The notes beneath the pieces were generated by a model, which was not told the origin of the DNA, did no database searches, and saw only the letters and a program-made list of their open reading frames with translations. A program made the position numbers and the translations under genes. Shown here in pieces: positions 15,461 through 22,330 of a stretch of DNA of 34,691 bases. The stretch is from a virus: the IMG/VR virus record IMGVR_UViG_3300014501_000047, positions 1 through 34,691 of that record. One strand, given 5' to 3'. Each line of letters begins with the position of its first letter. Position 1 is the stretch's first letter.

Positions 15461-17011
15461 TTACAGCGAGCCGGGCTTCAACTGATTGATCTTGGTGACG
15501 TACCGGCGGTTCGACGAGAACGAGTTCATCCAGGCGCTCGGATGCCCGTAGAACCTCGTCTCCTTGTGGCCGCTCGGGAGATCGCGCGTCACCGCGCGCA
15601 GCGAGCCTTCCGGCACCAGATCGGGAGACTGCGCCGCCATACCGGCATCGCTGTAGATTTGCTGCTCGGCGATGGCGAGCGCGGCGTCGTTGATCTTGCT
15701 GAGATCGATTTCCTTCCAGGTCTTGCTGTGCTTCTGCAAGTCCTTCGCAAGACGGCGGCGGTAGACCGGCGGCGTCTCGCCATTCATCGCACGCGGCGCT
15801 CGCGAGCCAAGCTGCGCGAACACATTGTCGGCGCGGGCCTGGATGTCGGCCATCGTGTTGTAGTCCTCGTCGGACACCTGCATCGGAATGCTGGCTTGCA
15901 GCGCCGGCAGCTTCTTCTGAAGGTCGGCGATGGCGTCGCGAACGCTCTGATCGGAGTCGGCCTTGGCGTCCACCTTTGCGTCCTCCTTTTTCTCTTCCTT
16001 TTTGTCTTCGGCTTCGGCGTCCTTGCGCCTGTCCTTGCGGGCCTCGCCTTCCTCGCCCTTGGTCGGCTGTTCAGCCTCGGCGTCCTTCTTCTTCTCTTTT
16101 TCTTTGATGCGCTCGGCCATCTCTTCGCGCTCGGAGGGCTCGTCGGTGCGCTTCTTGCCGGCGGCGTCGGCCTTCTTCTTCTCTTCCTCCATCGCGTCCA
16201 TGCGCGATGAGACCGAGTCGCACTTCTCGCCAAAGGCATCCATCTTCTTCACGCAGTCGTCGAGCTTGGCGTGGAGGCCGGTCAAGAGCTTGTCGAGCTG
16301 TTGCCCGCCCGACTCGCCGCCGCTGCTCTCCTTCGCCGGCTCGTTGTGCATGTCAGCCTTTGCGTCCTTCTTCTCTTCCTTCTTGTCTTCGGTCGCGTCG
16401 GCCTTCGTGCTCATCTGCGCGTCTCCAATGGCTTCGACAGGAACCCCGGCGGGGTCTTCACCTTTGTCCCACACCCCGACCGGACAGATCGCCACATGGT
16501 CGAGAAGTAGCAGCTCGCCTTCAAACAACAGCGCCTTGCCGTCTTCGAGCCCGACCTTCAGGCTCTCGCCCTTACGCAACACCACGGCCGGCGAGGTAGA
16601 CGCTGTATTGAGCTGCATCATCGCCGCAGCCCCGGCATCGTAGATACGCGCGATGCCCCACACCTCGTCGCCCTTGATGTAGGGCAACATGATCGACCCG
16701 ATATTCCGATCCGCGTACTCCTGCGAATCAAGGGTCGCCTTCTTCGGATGCTCTACTATAACTGGAAGACCATTGCACCTAGCGAGAAAGTCCGGCGTCA
16801 GGTAAATCTCGGGTTTCCTGAAGACGAACTCCTTGTGCTTGGTGCGATATGCGACTCCAGTCCCGGTGATTCGCAGCGCGAACAGCCACATATTCTCATA
16901 TTGCTGCGGCGATGCAAGCGCGCCGTCTCTGATCGCGCGAGCAACATCAAGCTCGTTCCAGTTTATTTTTTGGAGCGCGATGGCACAGCCTGGATGGATC
17001 GTTCCGATCAT
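15461..17011 (-). CDS. Prohead maturation protease fused to scaffold (DUF2213-like)
   Basis: ATG at 17011 overlaps the upstream GIY-YIG stop by ATGA and is preferred to an in-frame ATG at 17041; this gives 516 aa. Residues 1-195 look like a DUF2213-type prohead protease; H88 (PVIVEHP), S138/S140 (NTASTSPAV) and H172 (LDHVAICPVG) are catalytic candidates only. Residues about 200-365 are very rich in Lys, Glu, Asp and Ala, likely a long coiled coil acting as scaffold. A C-terminal domain (about 370-516) follows. Such proteins template the procapsid and then digest it. The N-terminal protease plus scaffold arrangement matches the position just before cement and capsid genes. Confidence 0.75.
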   Translation of the reverse strand: MIGTIHPGCAIALQKINWNELDVARAIRDGALASPQQYENMWLFALRITGTGVAYRTKHKEFVFRKPEIYLTPDFLARCNGLPVIVEHPKKATLDSQEYADRNIGSIMLPYIKGDEVWGIARIYDAGAAAMMQLNTASTSPAVVLRKGESLKVGLEDGKALLFEGELLLLDHVAICPVGVWDKGEDPAGVPVEAIGDAQMSTKADATEDKKEEKKDAKADMHNEPAKESSGGESGGQQLDKLLTGLHAKLDDCVKKMDAFGEKCDSVSSRMDAMEEEKKKADAAGKKRTDEPSEREEMAERIKEKEKKKDAEAEQPTKGEEGEARKDRRKDAEAEDKKEEKKEDAKVDAKADSDQSVRDAIADLQKKLPALQASIPMQVSDEDYNTMADIQARADNVFAQLGSRAPRAMNGETPPVYRRRLAKDLQKHSKTWKEIDLSKINDAALAIAEQQIYSDAGMAAQSPDLVPEGSLRAVTRDLPSGHKETRFYGHPSAWMNSFSSNRRYVTKINQLKPGSL

Positions 17012-17655
17012 AGTGATGCGCCAAGGTGAGTTTCGCGCCAAATACGGGCCATTTTAGCACCATGAGCGGCACGCTGTTCCTTGGTCCATTCCCGTTTTTT
17101 GTTTCTATCGGCCACTCTCTTGCGGGCTTCCTCAGTCCCAAACAGCGCCTTTGCCCGCGCCCTCTGCGCCTCGCGCGCCTCTGCGGACAGGCGTTTCTTC
17201 TTGCCGCGCGTGCTAACGCTTATCCTATTCCGCGATTCGTCGCTCCAAATTCGACTGCCGCTTGTCTTGCGTAGGATAGCTCTATGCTCATCAGAAATTA
17301 TTTTTCCCTTGTGTACCGCGCTGATTGCGGCCCTCCTTTCTGGTGAGAAGACGATGCCTGATGTGCCGTCGCCACCATCCGTCTGGTTGACCAGCGGCCC
17401 GTTGCGGCCTCGACCAATCGCCGAGATCAGGGCTATCTCGATCTCAAATGCAGCCTGCTCTGACAAATTTTCTCGGATTTTAACAACAGGCAAACTCCAA
17501 GTCGCATCCTGAATGATGCGCATCAGCTTTCTATTGTCGTGTTTTGCTCCCTTGTAGAAATGCACTCGATGACGGTAGCCGCGTCCCTTGCCGATGTAGC
17601 ATGGCGAGCCATCAGGGCGGAAGATCGCATAGATATAGAAATCATTGTGGGGCAT
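17008..17655 (-). CDS. GIY-YIG homing endonuclease with NUMOD3-type repeats
   Basis: I chose ATG at 17655 ([12 protein letters not shown]), which overlaps the Nudix gene by 14 bases; this gives 215 aa. The catalytic core shows YIYAIF...CYIGKGRGYRHR (GIY-YIG variant), an Arg-rich helix, an E in EIEIALISAIG, and a Gly-Asn loop (LVNQTDGGDG). The C-terminal half has two short repeats of the NUMOD3 type (SPERRAAISAVHKGK, SDESRNRISVSTRGK) that bind DNA. It ends with ATGA over the protease start codon, so its insertion left the downstream start intact. Confidence 0.88.
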   Translation of the reverse strand: MPHNDFYIYAIFRPDGSPCYIGKGRGYRHRVHFYKGAKHDNRKLMRIIQDATWSLPVVKIRENLSEQAAFEIEIALISAIGRGRNGPLVNQTDGGDGTSGIVFSPERRAAISAVHKGKIISDEHRAILRKTSGSRIWSDESRNRISVSTRGKKKRLSAEAREAQRARAKALFGTEEARKRVADRNKKREWTKEQRAAHGAKMARIWRETHLGASL

Positions 17656-17989
17656 CGGTGCCTTCCAGGGCCTCATCGATGTTGACCCACAGGTATGCCG
17701 TGTGCTCCCCGTTCAACTGAGGGAGAAATTTGTCTGATACCTTTTGCAAGTATGTCGTGAAGTGAACACCCGCCATGTTTGTTTCGCAGAACTTGCTGCG
17801 CGTCCCCTCTGGTAGAAACCCGATTTCCTCGATGGTCTCTCGCTTGGCGGTGTCCTCTGGCGTCTCCCCATCCTCCAATGTACCGCCTGGGAAACACCAC
17901 TCCCCGGGATGATCCCCTCCAGGACCGCGCTTGAGCAACAACACCTGTTGATCTGGCGCGATGAACAATATGCCAGCGCCACGGATCAT
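17642..17989 (-). CDS. Nudix hydrolase
   Basis: A 115-aa protein. The Nudix box is near residues 35-58: [20 protein letters not shown] followed by EIGF, fitting Gx5Ex7REUxEExGU with E/E as metal ligands. The fold begins [20 protein letters not shown], typical of Nudix strand 1-2. These enzymes hydrolyse nucleoside diphosphates linked to another moiety; the substrate here (dNTP variants, NAD-type or capped RNA) cannot be read from sequence. The start overlaps the previous stop (ATGA). The C-terminus may have been clipped by the GIY-YIG insertion, since the last residues lie inside that overlap. Confidence 0.85.
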   Translation of the reverse strand: MIRGAGILFIAPDQQVLLLKRGPGGDHPGEWCFPGGTLEDGETPEDTAKRETIEEIGFLPEGTRSKFCETNMAGVHFTTYLQKVSDKFLPQLNGEHTAYLWVNIDEALEGTDAPQ

Positions 17990-18249
17990 TTTGATCGGGC
18001 CACCGCATCACACTTCGCCGCAAACTCATCGATCTTATCCACCAGTGCGGTGAGCATGTGCGGGTGGAGTGGGTTGTCTTTGCCGATGGTGGCATCCGGC
18101 ACCGCAACGCTGCGATCCCAATCGACGCGGCTCCTGCCGGCCTTGTGCATCGCGATGGCGATAGCCTGTTTTTGAGGATGGTTTGAGTGAACCAGCTCTG
18201 ATATATTTTCTGAAATCGTTTTTTGGGACTTACCCGAGGCTAGAGGCAT
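17986..18249 (-). CDS. Small phage protein with KSxxxISxNI...QKQAIAIA motif
   Basis: 87 aa beginning [20 protein letters not shown], then [15 protein letters not shown]. This motif (polar SxxTISxNI, then P(Q/K)KQAxAIAxxxA) is common at the N-terminus of small phage proteins of unknown function. The start codon shares the CATG palindrome at 18247-18250 with the start of the divergent HNH gene. The first about 70 bases are AT-richer than the rest, like the HNH gene, suggesting the 5' end came in with that element. See the fragment at 18821-18903. The C-terminal half ([19 protein letters not shown]) is helical. Confidence 0.62.
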   Translation of the reverse strand: MPLASGKSQKTISENISELVHSNHPQKQAIAIAMHKAGRSRVDWDRSVAVPDATIGKDNPLHPHMLTALVDKIDEFAAKCDAVARSK

Positions 18250-18820
18250 GAAGAAAACCTCAAAACTTTTGCGATGTCTGCACTGTCACGAATCAGTGCG
18301 CGTCCCAGCGTACAGGCTATTAACATTTCGGTTCTGTTCGCGAAAGTGCGGATGGCGCTATAAGGCCGCTCATGATCGCGTCAAAAAGCGATGCCTGATA
18401 TGCCGCTCAATGTTCGAGGCGATCCGCTTCCGGGCATCATCGGCCAAGTATTGTTCTCGCCCATGCTACTACAAGGCCATGAAATTTAAGGGCTCAATTA
18501 TTTGCAAATGTCGGCATTGTCAAAAGACCTTTCGCGCATCCCCGTCGCAAAATCGAAAATACTGTAGCGTCGCCTGCGTCGGCAAGTCCAACATAGCGAC
18601 GTGGCGAGCGCGATCCTTCACCGCTGTTCGGAAGGCTATGAAGCGGCGTGGTTTAATCAAGGCGTGTGCTGGGTGCGGCTACAATGCCGAGCCTCGCATT
18701 CTTGGGGTCCATCACAAAGACCAAAATAATAAAAACAACGCGCTTTTTAATTTGATAGTTCTGTGCCCGAACTGTCACTCTCTAAAGCACATCAAACACA
18801 TTGCCCATTGCGGCGGATAG
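18248..18820 (+). CDS. HNH homing endonuclease, inverted relative to neighbours
   Basis: A 190-aa HNH enzyme on the plus strand amid minus-strand genes. It has several zinc fingers: CLHCHE/CSRKC, CLICRS/CSRPC and CRHCQK/CSVAC, each a CxxC plus CxxxC pair. The C-terminal core is [25 protein letters not shown] and [13 protein letters not shown], a clear HNH arrangement (HH, N, C-N-C-H). It is AT-richer than its surroundings, a sign of transfer. Its ATG overlaps the start codon of the adjacent minus gene, and its 3' end abuts a fragment of the same gene family. Confidence 0.88.
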   Translation: MKKTSKLLRCLHCHESVRVPAYRLLTFRFCSRKCGWRYKAAHDRVKKRCLICRSMFEAIRFRASSAKYCSRPCYYKAMKFKGSIICKCRHCQKTFRASPSQNRKYCSVACVGKSNIATWRARSFTAVRKAMKRRGLIKACAGCGYNAEPRILGVHHKDQNNKNNALFNLIVLCPNCHSLKHIKHIAHCGG

Positions 18821-18903
18821 CCGTCATCACCTGCCGGGGCGTGCATCTCCGTCGAGATATTTTTGCTGACGGTGGCGTTGGATGAACCAGAGGCGAGCGG
18901 CAT
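18821..18903 (-). pseudogene. 5' fragment of the MPLASG-family gene, cut by HNH insertion
   Basis: From ATG at 18903, with AGGTGA 6 bases upstream, the frame reads MPLASGSSNATVSKNISTEM, then HAPAGDDG, and runs antisense into the HNH gene until a stop at 18775. The first about 22 residues match the start of the intact gene at 18249 (MPLASG, (T/I)(V/I)S-NIS), but nucleotide identity is only partial. It therefore looks like the original gene start stranded by the HNH element. A short hairpin (ATCACC/GGTGAT) covers its ribosome site. Confidence 0.6.
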
Positions 18904-19010
18904 GGCGAATCACCTGTTGCGGTGATCGCACCTTATCATGCAAATTCCGCTAGGCGTTTCCGGCCGGGGGCACAGGCGCGGCGATCAGGCTGCGAATAAA
19001 CGAGCGGCGG

Positions 19011-19265
19011 TCAAGCATTTCTCTGGTATCCAGTCTCGCCGTCTATCTTCGCTTCTTCTACACGCATTGCCAGAATTTTTTGATAGCCCAGCTCAGCCCG
19101 CGCTTGCGCCTCGGAAATCGTATCAAAGACATCGATCAGAGCGCCCTGAAGCCGCAGCGCAAACTTCTTCGCGCCGCCGACTGACGGCCTGATGGTGTAC
19201 CTGCCATCCCCGATTGTATCAGCAAACAAGTTTGGCCCGACCAAGCCCCACACAAGATCGGTCAT
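19011..19265 (-). CDS. Hypothetical 84-aa protein
   Basis: Begins MTDLVWGLVGPNLFADTIGD, with its ATG overlapping the ParA-like stop (ATGA). The middle (ALRLQGALIDVFDTISEAQA) looks like one strand plus a helix of a small alpha/beta domain. Translationally coupled to the ParA-like gene, so it could be a partner, but no DNA-binding motif is visible. Function unknown. Confidence 0.6.
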   Translation of the reverse strand: MTDLVWGLVGPNLFADTIGDGRYTIRPSVGGAKKFALRLQGALIDVFDTISEAQARAELGYQKILAMRVEEAKIDGETGYQRNA

Positions 19266-19981
19266 CGCACCAGCGGACCCACGACGCGATCAAAGCTCGC
19301 ATGAACATCGTTGAGCCACGCGCGGACGTACCCGCGCAGCACGCGCGAGTTTTTGTTGTCGGCGATGAACGCGGCGAACATCTCGCCGGCACGGTCCACC
19401 GCCTCGCACGATGTCTCGTCGAGGTTTGGGATGTCGATGGATGGCTGCACCGGATCGTCCACGAAGACTGCATCCTCGTTGACGTAGTTGCGCACCTGCA
19501 CCAGATGCGCGCCGTGAAGCGCGGCGACCACGGCCGGCACCTCGCTGGTCGAGGCCACGGTCGGGCCGATGACGTGCAGCACCATCAGGCGCAGCGCGCC
19601 ACGGCGCACGTCGTCCATGATGTCGATCTTGTGGAACGACTTCAGGATCGGGCTGAGCAGGTTCGCGTGAGCATCGACCACGGTCACAGCCTTCGCGGTG
19701 GCCGAGTCCACCATCTTCATCTGACCCGGCACCGAGTTGATGTTGAGCATGTCGGCGCGCGGATAGAACCGCTTGAGCACGCCGGTCTCGCCCGGCTCGG
19801 TGTCGATGGCGCGGATCGGCACCTCGTTCTTTTCGAGGTAATCGAGCAGCGCCCTGGTCACGGTCGTCTTGCCGACGCCACCCTTGTCGGCACCGACGAT
19901 CATGATCAGCGGGCTCTTCGCTGCCGGCGTGCCTTGCGGGATCGGGCCGGGACCGCCTGCCGCTTCTTCAACGCTGACCAT
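19262..19981 (-). CDS. ParA/MinD-type P-loop ATPase
   Basis: I chose ATG at 19981 (MVSVEEAAGG), with GGAGG 5 bases upstream, over a GTG at 20005 that lies in the operator repeats; this gives 239 aa. A deviant Walker A (GADKGGVGKTTV, residues 30-41) with both lysines marks the ParA/MinD class. AIDTEP (D60) and VVDAHA (D103) fit the switch and Walker B positions. Relatives segregate plasmids or place cell structures, and some phages carry them for prophage-plasmid partition or as orphan ATPases. Its place between head genes is odd. It has its own predicted promoter with three GTGCCA repeats. Confidence 0.8.
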   Translation of the reverse strand: MVSVEEAAGGPGPIPQGTPAAKSPLIMIVGADKGGVGKTTVTRALLDYLEKNEVPIRAIDTEPGETGVLKRFYPRADMLNINSVPGQMKMVDSATAKAVTVVDAHANLLSPILKSFHKIDIMDDVRRGALRLMVLHVIGPTVASTSEVPAVVAALHGAHLVQVRNYVNEDAVFVDDPVQPSIDIPNLDETSCEAVDRAGEMFAAFIADNKNSRVLRGYVRAWLNDVHASFDRVVGPLVR

Positions 19982-19999
19982 TGGTGCCTCCGTTGGGGA

Positions 20000-20035
20000 T
20001 GGCACGATACTGGCACTGATTTGGCACGATGTCTA
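20000..20035 (-). promoter_or_regulatory. Promoter a with three 11-bp-phased GTGCCA repeats
   Basis: Minus strand: TAGACA (20035-20030), 17 bases, CAGTAT (20012-20007). GTGCCA occurs at 20027-20022, 20016-20011 and 20005-20000, an exact 11-bp period covering the -10 and the expected start. The TAG of the 55-aa gene is the first half of the -35 box. It would drive the ParA-like gene. Confidence 0.55.
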
Positions 20036-20200
20036 TGGTGCCGCTTCTTCCTTGTCCTCGGATGGCACCGCAAATCTGATCTCGCCATCGTCGAATACGA
20101 TCTTGATCAGCTCGGCGTCCTTCTGCTCGGCCGGGTTCATGTCCTTGGTCAGATATGCCACGGTCGCCTTGCGGCCGTCGATCTCGGTTCGCACGATCAC
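20033..20200 (-). CDS. Hypothetical 55-aa protein, GTG start
   Basis: GTG at 20200 overlaps the metallopeptidase stop (GTGA), giving a 55-aa acidic protein: IVRTEIDGRKATVAYLTKDM, then AELIKIVFDDGEIRFAVPSE. The alternating pattern suggests a small beta-rich fold. Tight coupling to the preceding gene and protein-like composition support it being real. Function unknown; an inhibitor or partner of the metallopeptidase is possible but not shown. Confidence 0.58.
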   Translation of the reverse strand: MIVRTEIDGRKATVAYLTKDMNPAEQKDAELIKIVFDDGEIRFAVPSEDKEEAAP

Positions 20201-21219
20201 TTGAACATCTCCGGGAGTTCCTTCTTCATCTTCTGCATGAATTTTTCGTCGAGGTCACGCTCTCGATTTTCATTCTTTTCGATGGCCTCGTAGAGCTTCT
20301 GCACTCGCTTATACCACTTGCGCCATTGCGGCTTCACCGCGACCAGCTTATCGACGCCAACGCCGAACTTCTGCTCCAGGTGGGCGATCTCGGCAAAGGT
20401 CTCGTGGACCGTCTGAGTGGATGTCGCCTCGCCCTTCTCGAATGCCTTCCACCAGTCTCGACTGTACTCGGTGACGCCATCCTCTTCTTTCAGATCGGTC
20501 ACGCTGAAATCGACGAACAACTCGTAGATCGGATACTTCTTATCGAGCGGCGGCCGTAAATGACCGTCAGGCTTCATGCCATCGACCTTGCGGCCGCCCG
20601 GCATCTCCCACTTCTGTTCTTTGATCTCCGGGTCTTGCATGACCGCCTTGTTCTCGGCGGCCCATACCTCGGAGACCTTCTGCCACCGCTGGTGTTGAAT
20701 TTCGTGGGCGACCACGCCCTCGATTTCCTTGGCGCTGGTGCCGATGGAAATCCCGAGCGGGTATATCTCGATCTCGCCCTTGCGGTTGCCCTCCAGGTAT
20801 GCCGCGCCAGCGTAGTCGAATTGGCGGCCGTTGAGCGTGAAAGTTTCCTTCCGTTTGCTGATCGTGATCTTCTCGATGGGGTAGTCCAGCCGCTTCGCCA
20901 CCTTCTTGACCGCATCGCGTATTTCCGGGATTCGATCCAGCCGCGCGGCCTTCTGGGCTTTTTGAGCTGGAGTCTCTTCCGGCAAATCCTTGATGAACTT
21001 GCGAAGCTCTTTGATCTTTCGCGTCGTCTCTTCGACGAATTTTGATTGCTCTTCCCGCGACAGACCCGGCTTATCGATAGTGACGTTCTCGATCTCTTTG
21101 TTCATCTCAGCAATGCGCTTCGAGAGAGTTCGCGCAAGCTCCTGGTTGGCGGGGCCTTCATCCTCCGGTTCCTTGGGGGCGCGCTCGGGAGACTTCGATG
21201 GGGCTCTTGCTGGCGACAC
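20197..21219 (-). CDS. Zinc metallopeptidase-like protein, overlapping the head morphogenesis gene
   Basis: A long helical N-terminal part (SREEQSKFVEETTRKIKELR) leads to EGVVAHEIQHQRWQ with an HEXXH zinc motif (20706-20692). About 100 residues later comes VHETFAEIAHLEQ, whose Glu residues could be the third ligand; spacing resembles anthrax lethal factor-like or SprT-like peptidases. The start is uncertain. GTG at 21219 (340 aa) has GGGCGG upstream. ATG at 21105 lacks a site. The frame could also be entered by +1 slippage at CCC C near the end of the preceding gene. It may be a head-packaged effector or a maturation peptidase. Confidence 0.6.
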   Translation of the reverse strand: MSPARAPSKSPERAPKEPEDEGPANQELARTLSKRIAEMNKEIENVTIDKPGLSREEQSKFVEETTRKIKELRKFIKDLPEETPAQKAQKAARLDRIPEIRDAVKKVAKRLDYPIEKITISKRKETFTLNGRQFDYAGAAYLEGNRKGEIEIYPLGISIGTSAKEIEGVVAHEIQHQRWQKVSEVWAAENKAVMQDPEIKEQKWEMPGGRKVDGMKPDGHLRPPLDKKYPIYELFVDFSVTDLKEEDGVTEYSRDWWKAFEKGEATSTQTVHETFAEIAHLEQKFGVGVDKLVAVKPQWRKWYKRVQKLYEAIEKNENRERDLDEKFMQKMKKELPEMFK

Positions 21220-22117
21220 CCTGGCCGCCCTTCTCGCCACCCTTGGCGCGGGGATGCTCGCTTTCCTTGAAGTCGGCGTCGTCGGCGCGCTCTTTGATCT
21301 CGGCTCTGACCTCGCGGAGCTTTTCCCTGCCCTTCTCCGTGAGCATGTCGCGCGGCAGATCGCGGAGATTATAAATCCACTGCATGTAACACCGACAAAA
21401 AGGCTCGACGCCCGCTGCGGTGATCTTGTCGTAATACCCGGCACCGCCCGCCTTCACCAGCCCGGCCTTGAGCGCCCAACTGTCCCGCATCAGATAGATC
21501 AGGCCGTCACGTTCCTTGTGATCCTCGCGGTAATTGTAGTTCGCCTCGCGCCAGTGCGAGTGCCAGATGCCGGCGATTGCGCCTTGGTCGTTGGCGATGA
21601 TCTCTGAGATTGAGGCTGTGAGCTTGTGGCCCTGGTCGATGATGACGCGGCGCTCGATGAACGGCAGGCTTGCGAGTGACTTGCGGAATGTCTCGTTCTC
21701 CTTCTTGCGGTTCACCGTGTCGCTGCCGCCCTTGGGGATCGAGGTTGACCAGCCGGCGAAGCGCCGCAGGGTCTTCTGGATCGCCTCTTCGCGGTTGAGC
21801 TTGATCAGATCGGCCGACGCCATGATGCGGCGGTCCAGCTCCGCGCGCAGCGAGGGCTTGAGCTTCTGGATGGTGAACTTGGCGACGCCGGGATGGAGCT
21901 TGGCGATCTGGCCGTTGTCGATCAGCCTCTTGTAGATCGCCGCCAGCGCGTCGCGCAGCATGCGCTCCATCGTGCGCTGAGACTGCATCATCGCCTCGGC
22001 GGCGTCTTTCAGCGCCTTCATCCAATCGTTGATGCGCTTCTGCGAGTCGAAGCCGTGCTCGGATACGTCCTTGATCGCGGCGCCCAGCACCTCATAGAAC
22101 GATTTTGGTCGCGCCAT
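21158..22117 (-). CDS. Head morphogenesis (MuF-like minor capsid) protein
   Basis: A 319-aa protein following the portal and a 70-aa gene, the normal place for MuF/SPP1 gp7-type proteins. The N-terminal 130 residues are helical. The domain core has VIIDQGHKLTASISEI, IAGIWHSHW, NYNYREDHKERDGLIYLM and, near the end, AAGVEPFCRCYMQW. It retains the (C/H)xxxC-type terminal motif of this family. The C-terminus (HPRAKGGEKGGQG) is Gly/Lys-rich. Members sit inside the procapsid at the portal and are sometimes fused to effector domains. Its last 61 bases overlap the next frame. Confidence 0.75.
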   Translation of the reverse strand: MARPKSFYEVLGAAIKDVSEHGFDSQKRINDWMKALKDAAEAMMQSQRTMERMLRDALAAIYKRLIDNGQIAKLHPGVAKFTIQKLKPSLRAELDRRIMASADLIKLNREEAIQKTLRRFAGWSTSIPKGGSDTVNRKKENETFRKSLASLPFIERRVIIDQGHKLTASISEIIANDQGAIAGIWHSHWREANYNYREDHKERDGLIYLMRDSWALKAGLVKAGGAGYYDKITAAGVEPFCRCYMQWIYNLRDLPRDMLTEKGREKLREVRAEIKERADDADFKESEHPRAKGGEKGGQGVASKSPIEVSRARPQGTGG

Positions 22118-22330
22118 CTAACTAGCCGCCGCATTCCGCTTGTAGGCCGCCGCGATATGAATGAAATAACTATCGATGGCAGCAACGGCATCGAAGTGCG
22201 CCGCCGCAGCATCCTTCCAGTTTCGCGAACTGCATGCCGCACTGAAGCGCAGCAGCGCCTCGTTGTAGACTTTCATGCTCCCCGTCGCGGCGTTGAAAGA
22301 CTTCATCACGTCTTCTGGCAGGTCGCTCAT
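22118..22330 (-). CDS. Hypothetical 70-aa helical protein between portal and head morphogenesis genes
   Basis: Begins MSDLPEDVMKSFNAATGSMK and is Ala-rich and helical to the end (FDAVAAIDSYFIHIAAAYKR). Its ATG overlaps the portal stop (ATGA) and its TAG is followed at once by the next ATG. No motif recognised. Position suggests a head assembly helper. Confidence 0.6.
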   Translation of the reverse strand: MSDLPEDVMKSFNAATGSMKVYNEALLRFSAACSSRNWKDAAAAHFDAVAAIDSYFIHIAAAYKRNAAAS

